Positions 26,089 through 35,654 are shown, counted from the stretch's first letter. The stretch: 64,000 bases of DNA from Bacillota bacterium (GCA_013178125.1 JABLXJ010000011.1:20163-84162); one strand, 5' to 3'. The notes: generated from the letters alone by a model not told the origin. Numbers and translations: made by a program.

Positions 26089-27723
26089 GTGCGGCGTGAT
26101 AAGGTTCGCGACAAGGTTCGCGATGGGGTTTGCGGTAGGAGCGCGGAGGGCACAGGTAGTACCGGTAATAACGGTAATAACAGCTGGGGTGCTACCAGGG
26201 GTGTTACCGGGGAAGTCATCCTCGAAATGAAGGACATCACGAAACGCTTCCCGGGTGTGCTGGCTCTGAACAAAGTTCGCTTCCAATTGCGCAGGGGAGA
26301 AGTGCACGTTCTGCTTGGCGAGAACGGCGCCGGTAAATCTACGTTGATCAAGATCTTGACAGGTGCCTATAAACCGGATGAAGGAACGATCCTCCTGCGC
26401 GGCGAGGAGATACGAATAGATAACCCTGCTCATGCTCAGGCGCTGGGAATCAGTGCGGTATATCAGGAATTCAATTTGATTCCTCACCTGGATGCGGGGA
26501 AGAACATCTTCCTTGGCAGGGAGCCTCTCAAGGAAGACGTAGTCAAGATCATCGACAAGCGCGCAATTTATGAGAGAAGCTCCAACCTCCTGGAGAGCCT
26601 CGGCGCAAAGATCGACCCGCGCATCCCTGTGAAAAGGCTGGGTGTAGCTTCTCAGCAGATGGTAGAGATCGCCAAGGCGCTTGCGGCTAACGCCGAGATC
26701 CTTGTACTTGACGAGCCGACGGCGGTGCTGACGGAGGAGGAGACCGAGCGGCTATTCTCCGTGGTTCGAAATTTGACGGCGCGCGGGGTCGCCGTGATAT
26801 ATATTTCCCACCGTCTTGAGGAGGTCGCCCAGATCGGAGATCGCGCAACGGTCTTTCGCGATGGCGAATACGTCGCCACCGTTGATCTAAAGGGTGCTGA
26901 TATTGACATTGATTATCTAATTCAGCTGATGGTGGGACGGAGGCTCGATGAGAAATTCCCGAAGGCAAGGGTGGAGCCAGGTTGTGAGGTGCTGCGAGTT
27001 ACCAATCTCTCTCGAAAGGGAGTGCTGCACGATATAAGTTTCTCGCTTCGCTCCGGTGAGATACTCGGCCTTGCGGGCCTCGTCGGCGCGGGAAGAACCG
27101 AGCTTGCGAGGGCTATCTTCGGAGCGGATCCGATTGATGGCGGGGAGATTTATGTCGAAGGGCGACTTGTTCGCATCCGTTCGCCTCGCGATGCGATTGC
27201 ATTGCAGATCGGGCTGGCGCCTGAGGATAGGAAAACCGAAGGTCTCGTCCAGCTATTGCCTGTTGACAGGAATATAATCCTGGCGAGCGCGGGCAGGGTC
27301 TCCCATAGAGGCATTCTTAACCTGAGAAGGCAGAGCGAGGTCTCATGGGATTTGGTAAGAAGCCTCAGGATAGTTACCCCAAACTTGAAGCAAAAGGTCA
27401 TGTACCTTAGCGGCGGCAATCAACAAAAGGTTGTCCTTGCAAAGTGGTTGGCGTCGCAATCAAGAATAATAATCTTTGATGAGCCTACTCGAGGTATAGA
27501 TGTTGGCGCCAAGGTCGAGGTTTATCAGTTGATGAATGAGCTTGTGCGTCGAGGAGTGGGCATTATTATGATTTCCTCGGAGCTTCCAGAGATACTCGCG
27601 ATGAGCGACCGGATATTAGTTCTGCATGAAGGGCGTATCACAGCGGAATTAACCAGGGAGGAAGCTACGCAAGAGAAGATTCTTCGTTATGCTGCTGGAG
27701 GTGGAGAACGTGCAGCTATCTGA
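26089..27723 (+). CDS. Sugar ABC transporter ATP-binding protein, RbsA type (two ABC domains)
   Basis: 544-residue double ATPase. Domain 1 has Walker A GENGAGKS and Walker B ILVLDEPTA. Domain 2 has a degenerate first motif (GLVGAGRTEL), the signature LSGGNQQK and Walker B IIIFDEPTRGID, as usual for RbsA. It energises the RbsB/RbsC-type importer. The annotated GTG start at 26089 yields an odd N-terminus built from short DNA repeats (AAGGTTCGCGA repeated, then GGTAATAACGGTAATAACAG). The family would begin near GEVILEMKDITKRFPG, so the true start may be around 26200-26230. Confidence 0.93.
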   Translation: MRRDKVRDKVRDGVCGRSAEGTGSTGNNGNNSWGATRGVTGEVILEMKDITKRFPGVLALNKVRFQLRRGEVHVLLGENGAGKSTLIKILTGAYKPDEGTILLRGEEIRIDNPAHAQALGISAVYQEFNLIPHLDAGKNIFLGREPLKEDVVKIIDKRAIYERSSNLLESLGAKIDPRIPVKRLGVASQQMVEIAKALAANAEILVLDEPTAVLTEEETERLFSVVRNLTARGVAVIYISHRLEEVAQIGDRATVFRDGEYVATVDLKGADIDIDYLIQLMVGRRLDEKFPKARVEPGCEVLRVTNLSRKGVLHDISFSLRSGEILGLAGLVGAGRTELARAIFGADPIDGGEIYVEGRLVRIRSPRDAIALQIGLAPEDRKTEGLVQLLPVDRNIILASAGRVSHRGILNLRRQSEVSWDLVRSLRIVTPNLKQKVMYLSGGNQQKVVLAKWLASQSRIIIFDEPTRGIDVGAKVEVYQLMNELVRRGVGIIMISSELPEILAMSDRILVLHEGRITAELTREEATQEKILRYAAGGGERAAI

Positions 27724-28705
27724 TACCCCTGTGGCGAAAACCGCTACACCCAGGGAGACGTCTTTTACCCAGTTTAGGCAGGCATTTTCAAGCCAACTGA
27801 GCTCGATCCTGGCTCTTATCGGCCTGAGTGTTATATTGAGCTTTCTGTCGCCGCACTTTCTAACATCGGGCAACCTGTTAACGGTGTTGCTTCAATCATC
27901 AATAAATAGCATTCTCGCGGTGGGGGAAACCTTTATCATTTTAACGGGCGGCATCGATCTATCGGTCGGCTCCGTGGTTGCTTTTTCTTCGGCGATCATG
28001 GGCGAACTGGTCGTGAATTATGGGCTCAATCCGTATCTCGGGATTTTGCTCGGGCTCGTCCTTGGCACTCTTACGGGCCTCTTGCATGGTGTCATCATAA
28101 CTAAGATAGGCATACCCCCCTTCATCGTTACCCTCGGCGCGATGTCGATATGGCGGGGGCTTGCGCTGCAGCTAACCGGGGGAACTCATACCTATGGTTT
28201 GCCTTCCGTCATCCTCTGGCTCGGGCAAGGCTACATTGGACCGGTTCCCGTCCCGTTTGTCGTCGCGCTCGCTGTGTATGTGGTCTCCTGGTTTATCCTC
28301 GATCGCACCCAGCTAGGCCTCTACACCTATGCAATAGGCGGAAATGAGCAGGCGACTCGCCTCTCTGGGATTAACATACACCGTTATAAGGTATACCTCT
28401 ACGCTATATGTGGTTTCCTCTCGGGCCTTGCGGGCGTGATATTGGCGGGGCGTCTCAATAGCACGGCCGGTGTAGTGGGCGTGGGGTTTGAGCTTGACGC
28501 GATCGCGGCTGTCGTCATCGGCGGGACCTCCCTATTCGGGGGTGAGGGCATCGTGTGGGGTTCGCTCCTCGGCGCGGTCCTTATGGGCGTGATCAGGAAT
28601 GGTCTGAACCTCCTGAATGTGTCTGCATACTACCAGATGGTAGTGATCGGAGCGGTGATCGTCGCGGCAGTCGGTGTCGATGCTTTAAGGCGAAAGAAAA
28701 TTTGA
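27710..28705 (+). CDS. Sugar ABC transporter permease, RbsC type
   Basis: 331-residue permease of the RbsC/XylH class with about eight to ten membrane helices. Family motifs are FIILTGGIDLSVGSVVAFS, GIPPFIVTLGAMSIWRG and GGTSLFGGEGIVWGSLLGA. GTG 27710 is preferred to ATG 27689 because GGAGGTG (27697-27703) is spaced correctly for it. It overlaps the ATPase gene by 14 bases, implying coupled translation and a shared complex with the 24904 and 26089 products. Confidence 0.93.
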   Translation: MQLSDTPVAKTATPRETSFTQFRQAFSSQLSSILALIGLSVILSFLSPHFLTSGNLLTVLLQSSINSILAVGETFIILTGGIDLSVGSVVAFSSAIMGELVVNYGLNPYLGILLGLVLGTLTGLLHGVIITKIGIPPFIVTLGAMSIWRGLALQLTGGTHTYGLPSVILWLGQGYIGPVPVPFVVALAVYVVSWFILDRTQLGLYTYAIGGNEQATRLSGINIHRYKVYLYAICGFLSGLAGVILAGRLNSTAGVVGVGFELDAIAAVVIGGTSLFGGEGIVWGSLLGAVLMGVIRNGLNLLNVSAYYQMVVIGAVIVAAVGVDALRRKKI

Positions 28706-28804
28706 TCCGATGCGCGGGGAAAGCGGGAAAGCGAGCGAAGAAGCCACAGCGTCTTGTGAGATTGCTATTGAGGGCGCAATGAATCAGAAAAGCAGTGAAT
28801 CAGA

Positions 28805-28855
28805 AACATGGAGTATTGTGACATAACATGGAGTACTGTGACATGGAGCATTGTG
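28805..28855 (+). repeat. Degenerate tandem repeat ahead of the second LacI gene
   Basis: Three copies of an ACATGGAGTATTGTG-like unit, with single base differences and a short insertion, fill the space before ATG 28860. This resembles slippage-generated repeats seen in other gaps of this window. Confidence 0.6.
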
Positions 28856-28859
28856 AACC

Positions 28860-29894
28860 ATGAGATCTTCGACTATGAAAGACGTGGCGCGATTGGCTGG
28901 TGTCTCGCCCACAACGGTTTCTCACATTATTAACAAGAGCAGATTTGTCTCGGAGGAGACGAGACATAGGGTCCTGGAGGCGATGCGGGAGCTAAACTAT
29001 CAGCCCAATGCCATCGCCAGGAGCCTGCGGCGCAAGGCCACGCACACGATCGGGCTCGTCATTTCGGATATATCAAACCCCTTCTTTACGGGGCTGGTCC
29101 GGGGAAGCGAGGACGTTGCCAACAAGCATGGCTACAGCATAATCCTCTGCAATACCGATGAGGATCCCGAGAAGGAGCGCATGTATGTAGCTGTCTTACA
29201 TCAGAAGCAGATAGACGGCCTCATCATCGCCCCGGCGGCCGGTGATCATGGCTACCTTTGTAAGCTGATCGAAGACGGCTATCCGGTTGTATTTGTGGAC
29301 CGGTACCTTGAGGCAGTCCCGGCAGACGCGGTCGTGGTAGATAACGAGTGCGCCGCTTACGAGGCTGTTATGCACCTGATCAGACTCGGCCACAGGCGAA
29401 TCGGTATGATCGGGGGAGTCCCCGGCATCAGCAGCACCACTGAGCGGGCGAGCGGCTACGAGAGGGCGCTAAGGGAAAGCGGCATTCCAGTCGACAGGGC
29501 CTTGATCATAGAGGGGAACTCTCGGGTGAACGGCGGATATAATGGTCTTACGGCTCTTCTTAGCGGGCCACAGCCACCCACCGCCGTGTTTGTCGTGAAT
29601 AACCTCATGACCATCGGCGCCATGCTCGCCATTCGGGATAAAGGCTTAAGATGCCCCGAGGATATCGCTGTGGTTGGTTTTGACGATTTTGAGTGGGCCT
29701 CCGCCTTTAGACCATACCTTACGGTAGTAGCGCAGCCAGTTTACAAGCTCGGGGAGACCGCGACCCAGGTCTTGATTGATAGAATAAGAGGCAGGCGCAG
29801 GCGCCCCCAAAAGACCGTGTTGCCAGCGAAGTTAGTTGTAAGGGAGTCATGCGGAGCAGCCCCCTATGCTGCGGTGCGGCGCCACAGAGAATGA
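28860..29894 (+). CDS. LacI family transcriptional regulator
   Basis: 344-residue sugar-responsive repressor. HTH: MKDVARLAGVSPTTVSHIIN (residues 6-25); hinge: NYQPNAIARSLRRKATHTIG. The effector domain follows with SDISNPFFTGLVRGSEDVAN and VGFDDFEWASAFRPYLT, which are RbsR/CcpA-like. It is transcribed in the same direction after the RbsB-RbsA-RbsC importer and before an FGGY kinase, so it is probably autoregulated through the palindrome at 24563-24586. The start has only a weak ribosome site, consistent with low expression. Confidence 0.93.
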   Translation: MRSSTMKDVARLAGVSPTTVSHIINKSRFVSEETRHRVLEAMRELNYQPNAIARSLRRKATHTIGLVISDISNPFFTGLVRGSEDVANKHGYSIILCNTDEDPEKERMYVAVLHQKQIDGLIIAPAAGDHGYLCKLIEDGYPVVFVDRYLEAVPADAVVVDNECAAYEAVMHLIRLGHRRIGMIGGVPGISSTTERASGYERALRESGIPVDRALIIEGNSRVNGGYNGLTALLSGPQPPTAVFVVNNLMTIGAMLAIRDKGLRCPEDIAVVGFDDFEWASAFRPYLTVVAQPVYKLGETATQVLIDRIRGRRRRPQKTVLPAKLVVRESCGAAPYAAVRRHRE

Positions 29895-30014
29895 AAATGC
29901 TGCCTGGGAATAGCTGGGCAATACGAACCCCAGCCTGCAAGGCTCCGGCTGTTCGGGATTAGAGCTAAAGAGGGTCCACGCCGGGACGGACCCGTTGGAC
30001 CCATTGGGATTGTT

Positions 30015-31619
30015 GTGAAGGGGCTGGTCTCTTTGGGCAATTTGAATAATCTGAGTCATAACCTGAATCCGAATGACCCGGATAATAAATACATACTCGC
30101 TCATGACCTGGGGACCTCAGGCAATAAGGCATCACTGTATGACGCGTCCGGAAGGCTTATCGCCTCGTCATTTTATGGTTATGAGCCGGTCTACCTTAGT
30201 GCTACGTGGGTTGAGGAGGACCCGGGGGATTGGTGGAAGGCTATATGCAGTTCTACGCGAGCTTTGCTGAGCGACTCGGGAATCCCGCCGAGCGCCATAT
30301 CTTGTATCACATTTAGCGGTCAGATGATGGGGTGCCTGCCGGTGGACGTGGGGTCGAGGCCATTAAGAAGGGCTATAATCTGGGCTGATCATCGAGCAAC
30401 TGAGCAGGCGATGAGGCTCGAGGATTCCCTGGGAGGGATCGAGGCTATTTACGTCCTGACGGGGCACAGGGTGAGCCCGGGCTATTCCATTCCCAAGATC
30501 ATGTGGATACGAGATAACGAGCCTGACGTTTACGCCAAGGCTCGTAAATTCCTCAATGCTAAGGATTTCATCGTCGCGAAGCTGACTGGCAGGTTTGCGA
30601 CAGATTACTCTGATGCATCCGGTATGGGTGCTCTTGACCTCAGGACCAGGAGCTGGTCTGTGCAGGTCCTTGACGCGGCTCATATTGACGCTGACAAGCT
30701 GCCTGATCTCCATGCTTCCAGGGATGTCGTCGGCGAGGTCACGGCGGGCGCGGCGGAGGAAACGGGGCTTGCGCCGGGGACCCCTGTTGTGATCGGTGGA
30801 GGCGACGGCGTGTGCGCGACGGCGGGTGCGGGTGTGGTCCGCGAAGGGGAAGGCTATATCTGCATTGGCTCCTCCTCATGGGCTGCTCTCGCGACTGGTG
30901 AGCCGATACTGGATGCCAGGATGCGGACCTTCACCTTTGTGCATCTGGACGATAGGATGTATTCACCCTGCGGCCCTATGCAGGCGGGTGGCGGATCATA
31001 TAATTGGGCCCGGCACGTCCTGTCGCCTGTGGAGAGCGTTGTTGCGGCGGATCTGGGGTTGAGCCCCTATGAGGTTATGAATGAGGAGGCCAGGACCGTG
31101 CCGGCCGGTGCGGAGAGGTTGGTCTACCTGCCTCACCTGATGGGCGAGCGCAGCCCCTATTGGAATCCGCAAGCCCGCGGGGCCTTTGTAGGGTTGACCT
31201 CAAAACATGGGCGACCTCATATGATAAGGGCTATTTTGGAGGGTGTTGCATTTCATTTGCGAATGATCATGGATGCCTTTGAGGAATATACGCATGTGGA
31301 CAGGGTGCGCGTGATCGGCGGCGGGGCGAGGAGTGAGCTCTGGCGGCAGATCATGGCGGATGTTTTCAAGAAGCCGGTGCTGAGGCCGAGGTTTCTGGAG
31401 GAGGCCACCTCCCTGGGGGCGGCCATCGCCGGGGGCGTCGGAGTTGGGATTTTCAAGGATTTCAGCGTGGCTGAGGATTTGGTTGAGATAGTTGATATTC
31501 AGGAACCAAATCGTGATAATGAAGAAATCTATGATGGCCTTTACGGGGTCTTCAAGGATACATACCGGGCGCTGGAGCCGATTTACCGGGAGCTTGCGGA
31601 GCTTCCAGCGACCTGCTAA
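30015..31619 (+). CDS. FGGY family carbohydrate kinase (second copy)
   Basis: 534-residue sugar kinase related to xylulokinase. YILAHDLGTSGNKASLYDA is the phosphate-binding start, TFSGQMMGCLPVD and IIWADHRATEQ mark the substrate side, and CIGSSSWAALAT and VIGGGARSELWRQIMADVF the ATP side. It differs from the 22500 kinase (Met-Gly for Met-His-Gly), so specificity is likely different. The first 25 or so residues are Asn/Asp-rich and encoded by a repetitive stretch. GTG 30015 is the open start; TTG 30033 has a better-spaced AAGGGG. It is followed by a URO-D-like gene. Confidence 0.9.
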   Translation: MKGLVSLGNLNNLSHNLNPNDPDNKYILAHDLGTSGNKASLYDASGRLIASSFYGYEPVYLSATWVEEDPGDWWKAICSSTRALLSDSGIPPSAISCITFSGQMMGCLPVDVGSRPLRRAIIWADHRATEQAMRLEDSLGGIEAIYVLTGHRVSPGYSIPKIMWIRDNEPDVYAKARKFLNAKDFIVAKLTGRFATDYSDASGMGALDLRTRSWSVQVLDAAHIDADKLPDLHASRDVVGEVTAGAAEETGLAPGTPVVIGGGDGVCATAGAGVVREGEGYICIGSSSWAALATGEPILDARMRTFTFVHLDDRMYSPCGPMQAGGGSYNWARHVLSPVESVVAADLGLSPYEVMNEEARTVPAGAERLVYLPHLMGERSPYWNPQARGAFVGLTSKHGRPHMIRAILEGVAFHLRMIMDAFEEYTHVDRVRVIGGGARSELWRQIMADVFKKPVLRPRFLEEATSLGAAIAGGVGVGIFKDFSVAEDLVEIVDIQEPNRDNEEIYDGLYGVFKDTYRALEPIYRELAELPATC

Positions 31620-31758
31620 ACGACAATCCGTGAGAGCAAGTGAGGTTTGTGACCAAGCATTGCGAGAATCGCCGAAAGCTCAACTTGCTGGGAATATGCT
31701 GGGAATATATAAATCGGCGTAAATTGCTAAACGAACGGAAATTGGGGAGGGGGAGCGT

Positions 31759-32883
31759 ATGACTCCGAAGGAGAGGCTGCTTCGCGCGTTGAATCGTGAG
31801 AAGCCTGATAGATTACCCGCTACAGTTCATAGCTGGATGACTTATTATTTGAACCATTATCTGGGGGGAGTCGATCAATTTGAGGCCTACAGGCGGTTTG
31901 GCCTGGATCCCGTGATTTATTATACGAAATTTAAGGAAGCGCCGGTGGGTCCATCGTTGGAGCTGCTATTCTTTGAGCTGTTTGAGGGGCCGAACTGGCA
32001 TGTCGCGTATCAAATGATAAGGCAGGAAGGCGATATTACGGAGTACGCTTTTGAGATCGAGACGCCCGGCGGCAAGCTCACCAAGAAGATGGCCACCAAC
32101 CAGTATACCGCCTGGGTTACGGAGTACCCGATCAAGGAGCTTGAGCAGATAGAGATCGTCAGGAAGTATATGCCAGTCCCGGAGCTTGATAAGGAAGCCA
32201 TCAACGCAGTATACGATAAACTGGGCGACGACGGGATATTGCGGAGTTACGTCGCAGGAAACCAGCCAGGCATCTGGCAGGATGCATGCACGATGGTGGG
32301 CACCCAGGAGATGATCTTTCACGCGATTGACAATCCCGGTTGGGTTCACGAGTTCTTGAGAATCCTCCTTGAGCGAAAGCTCGCCTTTGTCGAGAGCATG
32401 AAAGGCGTGAAATACGATCTTATCGAGAACGGTGGGGGCGATGCATCGTCCACAGTTATCTCACCAAAGATGTTTGAGGAGTTTTGCCTGCCCTACGACC
32501 GGCAGGTGCATAAGGCGCTCCACGACCTGGGTTTCAAGGTTACGTATCATACGTGCGGTGGGATGATGCCTATCCTCGAGAAGATCGTGGCAAACGGTTG
32601 CGATGCCTCCGAAACCCTCTCCCCACCCGATATGGGTGGCGATGTCGACCTCAGAGAGGTGAAGCGCAGGATCGGTGACAAGGTTTGTTTGATAGGGGGC
32701 ATGGACCAGTACAATATCCTCGGCAGGGGGACTCCCGAGATGGTTCGCGCCGCAGTTAGGAAGTGCTTTGAGGAGGCGGGGCCGGGCGGGGGCTACATAA
32801 TGATGCCGTGCGACCATTTCTTCCATGCACCTGTGGAGAATATCCAGGCCTACGCTGATGCGGCGCGGGAGTGCGAGTACTAG
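31759..32883 (+). CDS. URO-D superfamily protein, probable zinc methyltransferase (copy 4)
   Basis: 374-residue URO-D-fold protein beginning MTPKERLLRALNREKPDRLP. The zinc site is complete: H264 and C266 in YHTCGGMMP and C351 in MMPCDHFF. Downstream, PVENIQAYADAA ends the barrel as in other members. It closes cluster C, after the RbsABC-type importer, LacI regulator and FGGY kinase. Here the importer class differs from the other clusters but the URO-D association is the same. Methyl transfer by analogy with MtaA/MtbA; substrate unknown. Confidence 0.83.
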   Translation: MTPKERLLRALNREKPDRLPATVHSWMTYYLNHYLGGVDQFEAYRRFGLDPVIYYTKFKEAPVGPSLELLFFELFEGPNWHVAYQMIRQEGDITEYAFEIETPGGKLTKKMATNQYTAWVTEYPIKELEQIEIVRKYMPVPELDKEAINAVYDKLGDDGILRSYVAGNQPGIWQDACTMVGTQEMIFHAIDNPGWVHEFLRILLERKLAFVESMKGVKYDLIENGGGDASSTVISPKMFEEFCLPYDRQVHKALHDLGFKVTYHTCGGMMPILEKIVANGCDASETLSPPDMGGDVDLREVKRRIGDKVCLIGGMDQYNILGRGTPEMVRAAVRKCFEEAGPGGGYIMMPCDHFFHAPVENIQAYADAARECEY

Positions 32884-32896
32884 AAGCGGAGTGCAA

Positions 32897-32938
32897 GAAT
32901 CGCTTAGACTCCTCGTGATTTTTGAAGCCTAATTTTTT
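32897..32938 (+). repeat. Direct repeat, left copy, flanking toxin-antitoxin module
   Basis: A 42-base segment that recurs with about six mismatches at 33837-33878. The exact core CCTCGTGATTTTTGAA is shared. On the minus strand both copies read KKLGFKNHE followed by KRFL, so they look like fragments of the same coding sequence. Confidence 0.6.
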
Positions 32939-33144
32939 CAGGGTCCATCGTTAAAAGTTGCCTGGCTTAATAGTCTCTGTGGGCGTCTATTAGGGGCTTT
33001 ACTTTTTGGAGCAATCTATGGCCAAATCTAGGGAGGTAATGATATAATAAAAAATAGAATAGAAACTGCGGTATTGATAAACTGCGGAGTTAATGGACTT
33101 ACGTTAATTATGGTGGTGGTACGTGGCCAAGATCAGGTCAGTAT

Positions 33145-33435
33145 ATGACGCCGGGGGCGATAAATATGACGATTCAGATTCAGAAGCGGTTTCTAGTCCG
33201 TATCCCGCCCGATGTTCGCAAGGAGCTCGGCCTCAAGGAGGGTGATCATCTCGAGGCTCGGGTGGAAGGGGGACGCCTCGTGCTGGTTCCAATGAAAACC
33301 CTACCTGCCGATCAGGCTTGGTTTTGGACTGAGGAATGGCAAAAGGGAGAGAGAGAGGCGGACGAAGATATACGTTTAGGCCGGGTAATCAAGTGCAAGA
33401 GCGTGAATGATCTAGTTCGTGAACTCGAGAGATAG
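33145..33435 (+). CDS. AbrB/MazE-type antitoxin
   Basis: 96-residue small DNA-binding protein with an N-terminal swapped-hairpin SpoVT-AbrB domain: IQIQKRFLVRIPPDVRKELG then EGDHLEARVEGGRLVLVP. The charged C-terminal half (EEWQKGEREADEDIRLGRV) is the usual toxin-binding tail. An internal ATG at 33166 would remove seven residues and is also possible. It lies three bases before a RelE-like toxin gene, so it should neutralise that toxin and repress the operon. Confidence 0.88.
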   Translation: MTPGAINMTIQIQKRFLVRIPPDVRKELGLKEGDHLEARVEGGRLVLVPMKTLPADQAWFWTEEWQKGEREADEDIRLGRVIKCKSVNDLVRELER

Positions 33436-33438
33436 GCT

Positions 33439-33699
33439 ATGCAGTTCGAATTCACGGAACGCTTTAAGAGGGAATATAAGAAGCTGTCGTCTGAGGTTAG
33501 GAAACAGGCTCAGCAACAATTTCAGCGCCTATTAGATGATCCGACGCACCCATCTCTTCGAGTTAAAAGAGTGCAGGGAACCGACAACATATGGGAGGCC
33601 AGCGTCAATATGTCGGTGCGCTTCACTTTCCATGTTCGAGGAGACTCCTACGTCCTACGGACGATCGGTGACCATAAGCGTGTATTCCGGCAGCCCTGA
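33439..33699 (+). CDS. RelE/ParE-type toxin
   Basis: 86-residue protein of the RelE/ParE superfamily (FKREYKKLSSEVRKQAQQQF, then RVKRVQGTDNIWEASVNMSV and TIGDHKRVFRQ). RelE members are mRNA interferases and ParE members target gyrase; the sequence alone does not decide, though the IWEASV and IGDHKRVF parts look RelE/YafQ-like. It directly follows its antitoxin gene and is probably co-translated. The pair sits between two direct repeats. Confidence 0.87.
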   Translation: MQFEFTERFKREYKKLSSEVRKQAQQQFQRLLDDPTHPSLRVKRVQGTDNIWEASVNMSVRFTFHVRGDSYVLRTIGDHKRVFRQP

Positions 33700-33800
33700 G
33701 GAGAGGAGAGCCATTGCTTCACTTTTCGTAAGACCTCTGGATCAAGAGCGTTCATACTTTCTGAGATATATTCAAGCTAGACAAAATCAGTCTGGATATA

Positions 33801-33926
33801 TCATTCGTCCTCTTCTTTACTGCTTTTAATTCTCAGGAATCGCTTAAAATCCTCGTGATTTTTGAAACCCAGTTTCTTAAGCTGTCTGTTGTACCATTCG
33901 GTGCCTGTATCTCGGCCCCCTGGCAT
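33801..33926 (-). pseudogene. 41-codon remnant frame spanning the right direct repeat
   Basis: ATG at 33926 to TGA at 33801-33803 gives 41 residues with GTEWYNRQLKKLGFKNHEDF and a charged tail KSSKEEDE. No ribosome site is visible. The left repeat at 32897-32938 encodes a matching piece, so this looks like the conserved C-terminus of a lost gene rather than a small gene. Family not recognised. Confidence 0.35.
33837..33878 (+). repeat. Direct repeat, right copy, flanking toxin-antitoxin module
   Basis: Partner of 32897-32938, about 940 bases apart, with the toxin-antitoxin genes between them. Confidence 0.6.
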
Positions 33927-34043
33927 GCATATGAATATCGATTCTCAGCAGGTTGCCATGTCCCAAAATCCCAAAATACCATCTTTACAGCCGTGCAGTC
34001 GCGTATTATAATAAAAATGGCGCAGGTGACCTCGTAGAGAAGA

Positions 34044-34070
34044 GCGGGGGATAGGGGATGGAACCCCCGC
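34044..34070 (-). terminator. GC hairpin downstream of the minus-strand operon
   Basis: GCGGGGG (34044-34050) and CCCCCGC (34064-34070) form a 7-bp stem beyond the end of the minus-strand isomerase gene. On that strand it is followed by a pyrimidine-rich run, so it may terminate cluster D. Confidence 0.4.
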
Positions 34071-34193
34071 CACGCATCTGATCAGTCGTTCCCCCTTGAG
34101 GCCCTGCGCCGCTTGGTTTACGCTTGGTTTATCTACCCTTGCCGGGGCTCAATCGAGTTCCATTCCTAATTATCTTGTCGACCCTTATGGCTT

Positions 34194-35654
34194 TCAGCCT
34201 TCACCTCTCAACCATGCGGCGATCTCTTCTTCACCAGGATCTACCGGGTCTGCCTTAAGGCCGGGTATATACCTTGTAGCCTCGTAGAGGACCGGCGCAA
34301 CATTCCCGTGGACGCACGCCACATGGTGTATGTACGGCCCCTTTATGAATTTCTCTTCCCACTTAGGCCAGTCGTTGACCTCGACCCAAACGTAGGTGCC
34401 CCTGGTCATCGGCCCGTCCACACCGCGGCCGTGGCCCATAAGGAGCGAGTACTGGCCGCCGTCGCCGTCGAACCTGGTTATCGTGATGTCACCGCCCCTG
34501 ATCTGCCACTCGCAAACACCAGGGCATCCATTCTCCTGGGTGTAGTTTCTATCTACCCTCGCATGGGGGGAATTCTCCGCCTTAAGAGAGAGCGGGAACG
34601 GCCCACAATGCCATATCAGTTCAGCGTTATCATTATCAGGGTGCCTGATCGTAAGATCTGCGAAGAATATAGGGGTCTCGCCCATCCGGGCGGCCTGGGC
34701 CATGATCGCCGACACTGCACCATGAATATCTGTCTCACATACGACAGGAAGTCCCGCATCAGTAAGCTCCGCGTTGGCGAAACAAGGCATGATGCCGAGC
34801 GCGTCCTGAAGCGCACTCCAGCATTGAATTGCAATCGCGCTGCACCCTTCCCCGGTTGCCCATTCTTCCATAGTGAGCTTTAGGGCCGCGATTCGTTTGA
34901 TAATCTCATCGTCAATGTTGTGAAATTCAACTTTGCCCTTGAACTCTTCTACAGTTGTCTTCAGATTAGTATCGTTCTTTGCGATTCTAGAGTTGACGGA
35001 ATTTACGATCTCCACTAGACTGATGGGCACAATTTCTATCCCGAAGCGTTCCAGGAGCTCTCCCTCGTTGACCATGACGGTCCAGAAAGCTGCGGGTCTT
35101 GTGCTTATTTGACCGATCCTCAGGTTTCTAAATGCCTTCACAACGGCTGACGCAGCCAAGAAATTCTTGACGCCCCTCTCAAATACAGGGTCATTTAGCC
35201 GGCTGTTGACGATGTATGTGAACGGAACGCGAAGCCTGCGAAGGATCTTGCTCGTCGCAAACAGGCCGCACTGGGTGTCCCTCAGCCTCATACCGTCCGG
35301 AAGCGGGGCCTCGTCGCGCGGCCCCCAGAGGAGAAAAGGCTTGCCCATAATCTTTGCAAGCTTCGCTACGGCATCCTCCGTGCCAAAGTTGCAGTGGGGG
35401 CTGAAGACAGCATCCACGTTTTCCTCCTTAAAGCGTTGCGCTATTTTGGGGGCGTCCGCCGCATCATATAACAAGCCTTCCTCGTTCAGCCAATCGATGG
35501 TTATGAGCTCTATCCCCCAGCCCTTGAGTTTTTCCTCCGTGAGCCGCTTGTATTTCGCTGCGTCCTCCTTGCTAAATATGTTTCGACGAGTGGGTGCATA
35601 TCCGAGCTTGATCTTGTGACGATTAGCAGTTAGACGTGTAGCATATGTAGCCAT
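34194..35654 (-). CDS. L-fucose/L-arabinose isomerase family protein
   Basis: 486-residue FucI/AraA superfamily protein. Recognisable are FSPHCNFGTEDAVAKLAKIM and LLWGPRDEAPLPDGMRLRDT in the N-terminal part, CWSALQDALGIMPCFANAEL with ETDIHGAVSAIMAQ (acidic metal ligands) centrally, and a C-terminal His-containing YIHHVACVHGNVAPVL. ATG 35654 follows GAGGAGG. It is the last gene of the minus-strand importer operon. It is only distantly similar to the 20486 protein, so the two probably handle different sugars. Function as isomerase is by family. Confidence 0.82.
   Translation of the reverse strand: MATYATRLTANRHKIKLGYAPTRRNIFSKEDAAKYKRLTEEKLKGWGIELITIDWLNEEGLLYDAADAPKIAQRFKEENVDAVFSPHCNFGTEDAVAKLAKIMGKPFLLWGPRDEAPLPDGMRLRDTQCGLFATSKILRRLRVPFTYIVNSRLNDPVFERGVKNFLAASAVVKAFRNLRIGQISTRPAAFWTVMVNEGELLERFGIEIVPISLVEIVNSVNSRIAKNDTNLKTTVEEFKGKVEFHNIDDEIIKRIAALKLTMEEWATGEGCSAIAIQCWSALQDALGIMPCFANAELTDAGLPVVCETDIHGAVSAIMAQAARMGETPIFFADLTIRHPDNDNAELIWHCGPFPLSLKAENSPHARVDRNYTQENGCPGVCEWQIRGGDITITRFDGDGGQYSLLMGHGRGVDGPMTRGTYVWVEVNDWPKWEEKFIKGPYIHHVACVHGNVAPVLYEATRYIPGLKADPVDPGEEEIAAWLRGEG

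Larger units (their letters stand above)
33700..34193. other. Gap after toxin with gene remnant and hairpin
   Basis: No full-length gene. It contains the right-hand direct repeat (33837-33878) within a short minus-strand frame (33801-33926), and a hairpin at 34044-34070. The remaining sequence is moderately A/T-rich without clear signals. Confidence 0.45.
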
